This document shows positions 1 through 7,895 of a stretch of 11,507 nt of DNA, in pieces (within the stretch, counting starts at the first letter, position 1; each line of letters begins with the position of its first letter). The stretch lies in contig JAAMPI010001675.1 in the NCBI GenBank assembly GCA_013054445.1, positions 1-11,507 on the forward strand, in the 5' to 3' direction. Source of the DNA: Cudoniella acicularis. Taxonomy: Eukaryota > Ascomycota > Leotiomycetes > Helotiales > Helotiaceae. A model generated the notes under the pieces. It ran no database searches. It saw nothing but the letters and a program-made list of their open reading frames with translations, and was not told the origin of the DNA. The position numbers were made by a program, and so were the translations under genes.

Positions 1-1368
1 ATTCCTCGTCACGCCGGTCGAGTATGCCCTCAGTTGGCTAGATTACATCGGCACCCTGCTCTTCGATCTCTTCAACTTCATCCTTGCTTGCTTGACGTAT
101 GTGAGAAAAATGACTTGCCGCACCGGGAATTTCCCTACTTGGCTCTGGGAGCTGGTTCATGGCGCTAATCGTCCGCGAACGGAGGAGCCGACCAGGGTGT
201 GGGAAAGGACGCACAGCGAGCCGTTTACAAGAGGAACTGTGCGCTTTGATATGAGTGAAGAGGCCAGAAGACCTAAATCCAGCGGTACTAATACCAATGT
301 CAATATGGGTACTTGGCCAGGTCCAGTTTCCCAGTTTTCTCGCCGCTCGTCCCAGAAAAGTATTTCTAGTACCCAGAGTACTGGTAGCTCGTCGAAGAAA
401 AGTACGAGAGGTTCGAGAAGTAGCGGTACATCACACACGGAGGAAACGATCAAGCCGACTAAAGTTGAGGTTCCCCCTGTTATAACTTGCCGGCTATCAG
501 GCGGTCGTCCCAGGGAAGGTACAGCTGCGAATATGGACAGTCCGGCTCGAGACACAGCTGGTCTTCGTAGAGAGAGTGCTTCGAATATAAATGGTAAGCT
601 CCTAATGACGTACTCAGTGAATTTAGGGATGTGAGACGGCTAATTCTTGAAGCAGAATACAGGGAAGAGACCACTGATCAGGAATCTGGCACAAGATCAG
701 CTGAATACTTCGACGACCTGTACGGAGAAGAAATAAGCCCAAAGCATAAGATAGAAGATATCTTGCGCGAGCGCCAAGTAGATGACACCTTTAAAGCCAA
801 CAAACATTACAGAGAGCTCAAAGAAAGAACAGCAGCAAGAATAGCAGCCGATAGGGAGAAATCCTCAGACAAGAAAGCAGATATCATTCCCGACAGCACA
901 GCAGATGATACCTCTAAAGCCAACCAGTATTACAGAGAGCTTAAAGAGAGAACAGCAGCAAAAATAGCAGCCGAAAAGGAGCAATCCCCAGACAAGACAA
1001 CAGCAACCGCTTCAAAGCCGAAACCCTCCGAGCCATTCAAGAAGGTTGTCTACAATAAGGAACCACTCCAAAAACCGCGGACAGCAGAACAGAAAACGAA
1101 ACCTCTCCGAGGCCCCAAAGAAACCCTCCCACACTTCATCTTCCCCCCTAGACCCGTAGACCCAGGAGGAACAATACCCCGCAGCCGCCCCTCAGCACAC
1201 ACTCCTCTCACCGGAACAGTCTTACACGGGACCAGCACGCTCCCCGAAGGCGTTGAAGACATCGTTTCCGGAGTTTCAGCACCAGCAGGAGATACACAAG
1301 CACGAAGTCCCCAGGAAGAATGGAAAAGAAGATCATCGCCAACGTTAGGAGGGTCGCAAAACCATTAG
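1..1368 (+). CDS. 3' part of an unrecognised membrane-anchored, low-complexity protein; one intron
   Basis: The frame is open from the left edge, so the start lies outside the window. The first ~35 residues include a hydrophobic stretch (roughly residues 12-32, with YIGTLLFDLFNFILACLTYV) that looks like a membrane helix. A Ser/Thr/Arg-rich disordered region follows. At 594 there is a GTAAGC donor and at 653-655 a CAG acceptor. Removing this 62-nt intron (594-655) joins two different frames exactly in phase (Asn-Glu-Tyr-Arg at the junction), which is why I chose it over nearer AGs that give the wrong frame. A CTAATGAC motif at 602-609 could be the branch site. The second exon is highly charged, contains two copies of a 31-residue repeat (781-873 and 904-996), then a Pro-rich tail, and stops at TAG 1366-1368. 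The same frame stays open after that TAG to 1569 and encodes a hydrophobic stretch, so this stop could itself be a nonsense mutation. I do not recognise the family. Confidence 0.5.
594..655 (+). other. Predicted spliceosomal intron (62 nt)
   Basis: GTAAGC donor and CAG acceptor. The 62-nt length fits fungal introns, and removal restores one continuous frame between codon phase 1 at 593 and the exon starting at 656. The nearer acceptors at 617 and 626 would give introns of 24 and 33 nt and the wrong frame. Confidence 0.55.
781..996 (+). repeat. Two direct copies of a 93-bp coding repeat, period 123 bp
   Basis: Copies at 781-873 and 904-996 encode near-identical 31-residue units. Each begins Asp-Asp-Thr, contains a shared KANxxYRELKERTAA core and ends in Pro/Ser-Asp-Lys. 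Thirty bases separate the copies. The unit is rich in alternating Lys/Arg and Glu and would likely form a charged helix. Most differences between copies are conservative (Arg/Lys, Asp/Glu), suggesting duplication followed by selection on the protein. Confidence 0.8.
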
Positions 1369-2580
1369 CAACGAGCGTTGCCACCCGTCGCCTCGATCCT
1401 CACCGCTGCAATAACAACTACATCTCACTTGCCTATCGCCGACGCCCTAGGGCCGCCCTCCCTCGCGGCAGGGATGCGGGTTGCTGCGACGGGGGCAACA
1501 TATACGGTGCTTGTGCTCCTGGCTCCCTCACTCATAACACTCTTTTTTTATCCTTTGGCAATTCTGTGACCATGGTGTCTTTTTAGTGAGGCTGTGGAGA
1601 CATCGTGCTCAGTATTTGGCTGAGTTGTGGGGGTTTTTGTATGGGTTTTGGAGGTTCTTGTTGCTGGTTTTTCAGAGCGAGTGTTGGCATATTAGGAATT
1701 GTGGGTGTGTTCGCCGTGATCTCAATGTTCAACCTGGATTTGATGATGGAGGAGATGGCGGTGATGATGGGGGTAATAATGGTAGAGGAGAAGGTGATGG
1801 CGAGGGAAACAATGGCCCCTCTCCCCCTCCTACCCCAGGCGGATGGCAAGGAGGCGGAAATTGGGATGACGGCGATGAAGACGACAACGGCGATGATCGT
1901 GGCAATGGCATTAATTAGCAACAGCAAAGAAACAATCGCTCTCTCAGGAGAGGTTACGGTGATTATACTCCAGAGACAAGTGACACAGAACCAGGCAATC
2001 CGGGAGGAGGACCTAGCTCGGATGAGCCTCGACGCCCTAGAGGAGTGGGACCAGACATCCCACTTGGGCCTCTTCTGGATTTTGCACATCCGGGTTACAT
2101 AATTGGGGGTGTTGGAGGGAGTGGCATGGATTCCGTAGAAGAGAGAGGATAGCCTCGACCACCGTCTACCACGCGGCCTCGAGGTTCACCCTCGAATCGT
2201 GGAAAATTGGGACAACTGGTCCAGCCCGACCCGGGTATAGGTCCTCCCACCAGGCAGTCCCGACACTTCTAGCAAAATCAAGGAGAAAGAGCGGAAGAAA
2301 AGGTAAAGGTCACCCTGCTGTTGTGGATTACATATAGGAAACTGGGCGAAAATACCCCGCGGATTGTTAGAGGAGGCGGCGAAGAAGGCGACCCGCATGT
2401 GCCAATTCCCGTGGCCAGGAGGAATAGAGGAGTATTTGAACGGCGTCCTCTTTCCACCATAGGAGAAGAACCTTTGAGGCCCTCTACTTCCATAATATAG
2501 CCCCAGTCTGGACGTCCACCGTTAGTTCCTCCTCGTCCTTCTCGTTCAGCGGGAAGGGGACAACTAGGAAGGGGCCACTA
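1369..2580 (+). pseudogene. Coding-like remnant broken by TAG stops and frame changes
   Basis: No single frame spans this stretch, yet its composition is protein-like. Frame 1 continues after TAG 1366 as a hydrophobic segment to TGA 1567-1569. Frame 3 (1590-1740) encodes a likely membrane helix around VGILGIVGVFAVISMF. Frame 2 then encodes a Gly/Asp/Asn-rich region (about 1735-1915), and continues as a Pro/Arg/Gly-rich segment to 2578, interrupted only by TAG at 1916, 2150, 2270 and 2498. Frame 2 ends at TAG 2579-2581, and frame 1 takes over into the downstream repeat-protein frame. A possible 47-nt intron at 2521-2567 would make that last switch in phase. The region may be the decayed N-terminal half of the downstream gene, or a decayed separate gene with a membrane helix and disordered tail. 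Unrecognised introns could explain some of the breaks, so the pseudogene call is tentative. Confidence 0.4.
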
Positions 2581-2715
2581 GTGAGGGGAAGAGCGGCAGG
2601 GAGAGGACCAGGATTACGAAGTGAAACTTCCAATCAGATAGCTCAAGGCAACCGGTTTCAAGATGACTACGGGATGCCACTAGTTGACGAAGAGGGACGC
2701 TGGGCCAAAATCATT

Positions 2716-3650
2716 CGGCTTCGGGGCGAAAACAATCGACTTCGGGGCGAAAAAAACAATGCCCTAAGAGCAGCGGACCAGTCATCAACTGACCGCAACC
2801 AACTTGAGGCCGAAAACAGACAACTTCGGAACGAAGTCAATACTCTAAGAGCTGCCGCTAATGCCAATGTCCAAAGACCGCCTTCTCTCCTTGAAGTCTG
2901 GCTACATGATCACAGACAAAGGAATATTATGCTCGCACGTCTTATAAACTACATTTCGCCCCCTCGCACCACACTTGGTGACTCATTAATCGATAGACGT
3001 CGTCAAAACTCAAGAGAGAGTTCGGAAGAACCGTCTGGAGACGGGAGTCCAACATATAATCAGGTAGTAGCCGCGCTTACCCGCTCTCAAGCTGAAATCG
3101 ACCGGCTGCAGGCTGCCCTCGACAACGCCAATAGAATAATAGCAAGTAACGCAGGTGCCAATGGAGGACAAGGGGTAGAAGCAATAAATCAGCTCATAAC
3201 CAACCTCGCCTGGTCAAGGGTGAACACCGCTAGAGTTCAGCGCGAACTTGATACCCTAAGAGCAGCAGGAGCAGAAAATGCGCTCGTAAGAGAGCTCAGA
3301 GCAAGAAGAACGGAGCTAGAAAGACAACTGAGAGATACGAATACTCAATTGGCAAACCGAATTGCTGAACAAAGGGCCGAGGTCGCCCAAGACCAGTTAG
3401 ATAATCAAGTCCAAGTAGCTCAACTTGAGGTAAATCCAGCGTACCAACGCTGCAATGAAAGACTGACAGATCAGGCGCGGCGATACGACGAGGTGATCGA
3501 AAGATTGAGGCGATATTTGCAAACACAGGCGGATGAGATTGTGCGTATCCAAGACGATTCAGCACAGCATCAAAGAAACACCGCAGTCGCTGAGAACAGT
3601 CAACTGCAGGCGCAAACGCGAGCAAACGTTTGGACGCACACCGCCCAAAG
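2716..3650 (+). other. Coiled-coil-encoding segment with short internal repeats
   Basis: The DNA holds tandem near-copies of a 21-bp unit around 2719-2760 (CTTCGGGGCGAAAA twice), giving LRGEN then LRGEK. A CCTAAGAGCAG motif recurs near 2763 and 3253, with a close relative near 2842, each encoding Leu-Arg-Ala-Ala. The translated segment is almost free of Pro, apart from roughly residues 95-165 of the frame, and has hydrophobic residues spaced every three to four positions. Confidence 0.6.
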
Positions 3651-4014
3651 AATCTTCGACGGTTTTGCGAAATTCATGAGAGAGTTTCATGAAGTTGGGT
3701 ATTTTAATGAAAATCCCAACCGGAGACCCACGGTAGATGAAGTGCTTGAGTTGTTCGAAAGTTTGCCAGAAGTTTTGACGTATGCCCGCGCGAGAGCGAG
3801 GTTTGAAGCCAGAATTTCGGACCTTGAAGCCAATTATAAACGAGCTTTGAGACTTCTTCGCACTCTTAACATCATTACTGATGATGAACTCCCCCCAGAA
3901 TCACCTCCAGGACTAGGAGCGTCGGGTGTTGGAACATCACAAACAGGCCAAACCCCGCCAAATCAACCACAAACTGACAACACAACGCAAGGAGGAACTC
4001 AACGAACCCCAGGG

Positions 4015-4344
4015 GAGATCAAGGCAAACCGTAGAGCTATCAGAGATGAGCTCATTACTCTCACCCATGAGCTCGACGACTTCTCAGGCATACCTCTAGT
4101 GGGCTACTTCGAAGAGCCAACCAGCTTGATAACAGCTTTATGGATGTTAACAGTATCGAGAAGAAATACCCTTGTGACGCGAGAAATCTTGACCAGAGTG
4201 CGTGTGGTAGTGGACTAGCCGTGGACGACTTGGTATGTATATGAAGAGCCCGGATTCCAGAGGGACCGCCATACGCAGATTTTAGCGAGGTTGAGATTAG
4301 TGCTTGAAAGAGCTGAAGCCTATGTGGCTGCAACCCAAGCAGAT
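4015..4344 (+). repeat. Repeat-domain copy A (contains nonsense TAG)
   Basis: This copy encodes about 110 codons beginning Glu-Ile-Lys and ending ATQAD. Its core RVRVVVD-stop-PW matches NVRIVVDWPW of copy B, and its last helix LERAEAYVAATQAD matches LQRGEAYLGVTQPD. The TAG at 4216-4218 replaces the Trp codon. A Pro/Gly/Thr linker follows. Confidence 0.75.
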
Positions 4345-4509
4345 GCTGCTGGGCAGCCAGGGGCAAGTCAGACACAAGGACCACCACCGACAGGAGGGCT
4401 AGGAGGGCCAGAAGGGACTTCCACAACGGGAACATCGCAAGCAGGCCCAACCCCACCAGTCCAACCACCGGTTGATATCGGCTAACTAAGAGAATTCCAA
4501 GACGACGCA

Positions 4510-4851
4510 GAGATCCGAAGGATTGAAAACGAGCGTTCAGCCATCATAGACGCGCTCGAGGCTGCTATCCTCGAATTACGATGGTTCCCAGGTGTGACAC
4601 TATCCGAAAGGATCGTGGAGCCACATAATACGATTTCGAGTATTTGGATCGTAGCACAGGTTACTAGGGAACGATTGTTGACACGGGGAACCCTGAGGAA
4701 TGTTCGTATTGTGGTGGATTGGCCGTGGGCCAATTCGGATTTGTACCAGCGGCGCCCGGGGCTTGATACTGTTCGTCATAACCGGCTTGTAACGGACTTG
4801 AGAGCTGCGCTTCAAAGGGGAGAGGCCTATTTGGGTGTTACACAGCCAGAT
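4510..4851 (+). repeat. Repeat-domain copy B (intact)
   Basis: This is the best-preserved copy, about 114 codons. Key matches to copy A are VEP, an Ile-Trp near the middle, LLTRGTL, VRIVVDWPW (Trp codon TGG at 4720-4722) and GEAYLGVTQPD. The TAA at 4483-4485 lies in the linker just upstream of it. A long Pro/Gln/Gly-rich linker (about 4860-5030) follows. Confidence 0.75.
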
Positions 4852-5040
4852 GTTTTTGATCAGCCGCAAGCACCACCAGAACTTCCGCCACGGCCTCAGA
4901 ATACATCTCAAGGATTCGTACCTGGTCAAAACCCCCAAGCCGGAGGGCAGAATCCACCATCAACTCAGGGTCAGTCTGGCGGTGGGGGCGATACCCAAAA
5001 TCCACCCAAAGTACAACCACAGCCGCCAGTCGTCTCTGCG

Positions 5041-5391
5041 GAGGTAGCAGCACGGCGTTGGGAGGTCATCGAGCCAGTTGAAAATCGTATTCAGGACGTC
5101 ATGCAGATTCTCCGGGACACAGACAACATGGGAAGCCCAGTGTACATAAACTCTCATGGGATTCTCGAGGATATCGGTCGAAGAAATATGGAGACGATGA
5201 CGAGATTCGAGTTTGCTAATTTGCTGGAACGAGTTGAATTCTTCATCATTGTAGATGACTGGACTTTGGCAAGATTAGAATCCCAAAATGCTCAAACAGC
5301 CTCGTATAAAAGACTCCTCGACAGACCGAGCAACACGCTTCAGGTTGTGTATACATATCTAGAGGAAGAGGAGCTTCAGGCGACCAGCGAC
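5041..5391 (+). repeat. Repeat-domain copy C (divergent)
   Basis: About 117 codons are related to copies A and B mainly by the core RVEFFIIVDDW (Trp codon TGG at 5260-5262) and the C-terminal helix VVYTYLEEEELQATSD, in the same order and at similar spacing (540 bp from the copy B Trp codon). The similarity is weaker than between A and B. Confidence 0.55.
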
Positions 5392-5901
5392 CTAATGGTG
5401 GGAGTGGAAGAAGAAACGGACCCAAATATTCCGAATCCAGAAAGCGGTGACCAGACCGGACCACCACTGTCAAACATGCGGAGGAGGCGCAACGTATATA
5501 CTGGGGTGACGAATGTCGTAGGAAGGATTCTTCGAGGCTTCCATCGAGATACAGTGCGCAGATTTCCTACTCTCACAGTCACTTTCTTCCGAAATAGAAG
5601 GAGAGGGGGAAGATCTCAGATAATACATTTGCGCGATCTCAGGCCTCTTCACAGGCATGTAGGGCTGTTGAGGGAGTCCATGGAACAAGTCTTGTCCACA
5701 ACTAGCCCAGACCAGCACCAAAGAAATTTATTACAAGAATATATCCGACAGCTTACTGGCGCAATGGAACATGTTAAACAGCAAATACGGGTGGAGGAAC
5801 AGGGCCACTTTTATTCTCAGCAGGTAAATGTTGATCCGATGCAGGTGAATCAGGAGGTTAGTCGTCCTTCATACCAGCCTTTAATTGCACACCGGCACTG
5901 A

Positions 5902-6648
5902 CTTTCGTGCAGCTTTAGATACTTCATACAGCCGAAATTAATGCGCCGTATCATCTCTCCTCAACTTCAGGTATTTCAAAGAACAGTCAACGCCTATACT
6001 CAGCATCGTTTACGCGTGGCGTTGAGGCTTAAAGCAGATTTGAATCCTCCTCGCCCTTTATCTAGGGCTTGAACAGAGATACCTTTTACTCGGAACCACA
6101 ACCGATACAACTCCGATGAAAGTTTAAGCAAACATTGTAGAGTCAACCCGCCGCCCAAAACCAAGTTGACTAAGCTCTGATACTGGGCTTTACTTGTAAG
6201 TTTGACTCTGTCTTGGGGCAAATGATTGATATTCAAGAAGGATTGACAATATGCAGAACGAAGCAAAGGTTACGCAATGTATGCCCAACAAGATAAACAA
6301 TGTGGCAACACTCGGCTAGATAATCACTCGAGCAGCAAATCAATGAGCACATTAAACCACCGCCAATGACAAGCCAATAAACGCTGTTAACGAGTACCGC
6401 AAACAAAACAAATAACAGGATAAAAAATACAATCTATTTACTACATCTCGTGTAGATGAACGGGAGTTAATTTCCTTCAACGTGGTAACCCTACTTACTG
6501 CGCAAAATTTATTATAGCATTCAACATCCAAATCTCAAAGACCATAACAATCAAAAAATGGTCGAGACAGCTCATCTCACCTGCAGGAAGAGGTATCTTG
6601 TATTGTTACATAGCCATGGATGGACTTCTAGTAGACATTAATAGAAAT
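5902..6648. other. Spacer between the convergent repeat-protein frame and proteasome gene
   Basis: This is about 750 bp without a convincing gene. Directly after TGA 5899-5901 the same plus-strand frame is open for another 55 codons (to TGA 6067), which could be a decayed extension but has no recognisable domain. From about 6290 the sequence becomes A/T-rich and should hold the 3' UTRs of the two converging genes. I see no tRNA, repeat or mobile element here. Confidence 0.4.
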
Positions 6649-7572
6649 CTAGCTGATTATGCGATCTCCATCAGCTCCACTCTCATCCCTGGCCAAATCA
6701 TGCTCCTTCAATAACGTCGTGATCTCATCTGCACCCCACAAGTGATGGTAAATTCTTCCATCTTTCGTCTTGCCAACCGTTGCAAATTCAACTGCAGTAA
6801 ATGTTAGCATTTATGTGTAAGAGTTGACCGGCATGACATACTCTTCTCGCTGCTCAACTTGGTGGAATCCATAGTCTTGCTGAGCACCTTCACAGCCATG
6901 CCGCAAGCCTCCTTCAAATCACAATCTTCTTTGTAATCCTGTTTCAGCAGACTCTGAGCACTAGCATTATTTGCACCAACGCTGGTCGCCTTCCACCCAC
7001 CGTAGTTCCCGCTGGGATTGCTCTGGTATAGCTGGAACTGTCTTTGTGGGTCGTAACCAGCATAGATGAAGGACACACCGAAAGGTCGCAGACCACCATG
7101 CTGCGTGTAACCTTGCTTCAAGTCACATAATCGGCGGACGAGTTGCTCGCATGGGATGTCTTCATTATAGGTAAGGAGGTAGTTTTGAGCGGCTTGTCGA
7201 GCATAGTTGATAAGGATGTTTGCATCGGCAGTCATGCCTGCTACGGCGCAAATCATGTTGCTACAGGATTTGTCAGTATCGTAGAATGGGATATGCATGG
7301 GAAGAACCTACTCGTTCAAGATGTACAGCTTCTCTGCCGAAGTATCCTGCTCCAGAAGCTTGCTGGTCACCTTTCTCTCCGCGGCCAAAACAATTCCATC
7401 CTTTGCCAATATACCTAGTGCAGTTCCTGCATGCGAGATAGCCTCAAGCGCGTATTCGACTTGGTAGAGACGACCTTCTGGAGAGAAGATGGTCGTCTGT
7501 ATATTCTGTCAACGGATTTCAAAGTGCGGTGGGAGCTCTGAAGCTTACTCTGGAATCGTATCTTCTTGACAT
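6649..7572 (-). CDS. PRE9: 20S proteasome subunit alpha-3 (alpha type-4), four exons
   Basis: This is a structural subunit of the alpha ring of the 20S proteasome; alpha rings gate substrate entry and bind regulatory particles in cytosol and nucleus. Predicted exons on the minus strand are 7572-7549, 7496-7312, 7260-6842 and 6791-6649, giving 771 nt and 256 residues, the normal length for the family. The introns (7548-7497, 7311-7261, 6841-6792) are 52, 51 and 50 nt with GTAAGC, GTAGGT and GTATGT donors and CAG, TAG and CAG acceptors; a TACTGAC branch motif is visible in the second. The protein starts MSRRYDSR and continues [20 protein letters not shown], the proteasome alpha N-terminal signature. 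Later motifs such as GITSDAN-like [20 protein letters not shown] and [10 protein letters not shown] identify the Pre9/PSMA4 type rather than other alpha subunits. No catalytic Thr is expected in an alpha subunit. The gene ends with TAG, so TAG is a normal stop in this genome. The C-terminal tail is short and acidic. Confidence 0.95.
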
Positions 7573-7888
7573 GGTGAAGTTGGTGGTTGGTGGAAATTGA
7601 AGGGTCGATTCCTCACAAAACCTTCGTTTCTTTACAGCGGATCACGAAGGCGAAGCAGTTCTGCTTGTTGTTAACGAGTTGTAGAGGTGAAGGAGGAGGA
7701 GGTTTTGGACATGGGAGACGAAGAGTGTTGCAGCTCGAGAGCTCCAGGCACGATGCACCGCGTCGCTAGCGTTGGGGCCTTTAATCTGAGGCAACAATAT
7801 TTACTTGGTCGAAATAATTTCACCCATCGCCATTTGCATCTGCCTGCAAAAGTATAAAATACCACCACCACACAAACATGCCTTTACG
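7573..7888. promoter_or_regulatory. Divergent promoter between proteasome alpha-3 and WW/FF-protein genes
   Basis: This 316-bp stretch separates two divergently oriented start codons, so it must carry the promoter and 5' UTR of both genes. A TATA-like TATAAAAT lies at 7853-7860 on the plus strand, only about 30 bp before the plus-strand ATG. A GA-rich and purine-rich tract runs about 7680-7745. No further regulatory site can be assigned with confidence. Confidence 0.6.
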
Positions 7889-7895
7889 ATGTTGA
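7878..7895 (+). promoter_or_regulatory. Possible 5-codon uORF overlapping the WW/FF start codon
   Basis: An ATG at 7878 in a good context (CAAACATGCC, A at -3) opens a five-codon frame (Met-Pro-Leu-Arg-Cys) that ends in TGA at 7893-7895. It overlaps the proposed main ATG at 7889 in another frame. If the transcript begins upstream of 7878, it would compete for initiation. If transcription begins downstream of it, it is irrelevant. Confidence 0.3.

Larger units (their letters stand above)
2581..5901 (+). pseudogene. Coiled-coil repeat-domain protein, frame broken by two in-frame stops
   Basis: One frame is open from 2440 to 5901 except for TAG 4216-4218 and TAA 4483-4485. The first in-frame ATG is at 2674, so the undisrupted part could be predicted as a 514-residue protein (2674-4218); an Arg/Gly-rich segment precedes it. 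From about 2700 to 3650 the sequence is rich in heptad-like Leu/Arg/Glu/Gln runs (for example around ENNRLRGEK and LEAENRQLRNEVNTL), typical of a long coiled coil. After 4015 come three divergent copies of one domain (A 4015-4344, B 4510-4851, C 5041-5391) joined by Pro/Gly/Gln linkers. A basic Arg-rich C-terminal part (RRRR near 5480, NRRRGG near 5595) precedes the TGA at 5899. The stop at 4216 sits in copy A where copy B has TGG in the same context (VVD-stop-PW against VVDWPW), so it is a true lesion rather than an intron. No catalytic motif, signal peptide or known family is visible. An assembly error or a very recent null allele would look the same. Confidence 0.6.

Noticed and set aside
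1583..2089. 168-codon minus-strand open frame with hydrophobic Ile/Val runs
   Set aside because: It is the antisense of a Gly/Asp/Asn-codon-rich plus-strand stretch, which automatically gives Ile/Val/Pro codons on the other strand; no domain or intron structure supports it.
1366..4485. TAG reassigned as a sense codon (or programmed readthrough) in this genome
   Set aside because: Both intact neighbouring genes, the proteasome subunit (TAG at 6651-6649) and the WW/FF gene (TAG at 9578-9580), use TAG as their natural terminator, so it is an ordinary stop here.
1..5901. Transposon or retroelement as the source of the broken region
   Set aside because: I saw no reverse transcriptase, integrase or transposase motif, no terminal repeats and no target-site duplication in the window.
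6804..7298. Single-exon 164-residue proteasome fragment gene
   Set aside because: Its first residues and last residues are translated intron; the four-exon model gives a full-length family-typical protein.
7582..7594. GGTGGAAA as a proteasome-associated control element (yeast PACE, Rpn4 site)
   Set aside because: It differs from the yeast consensus, lies only about 12 bp from the proteasome start codon, and GGTGG occurs twice in a G/T-rich run, so it may be chance.
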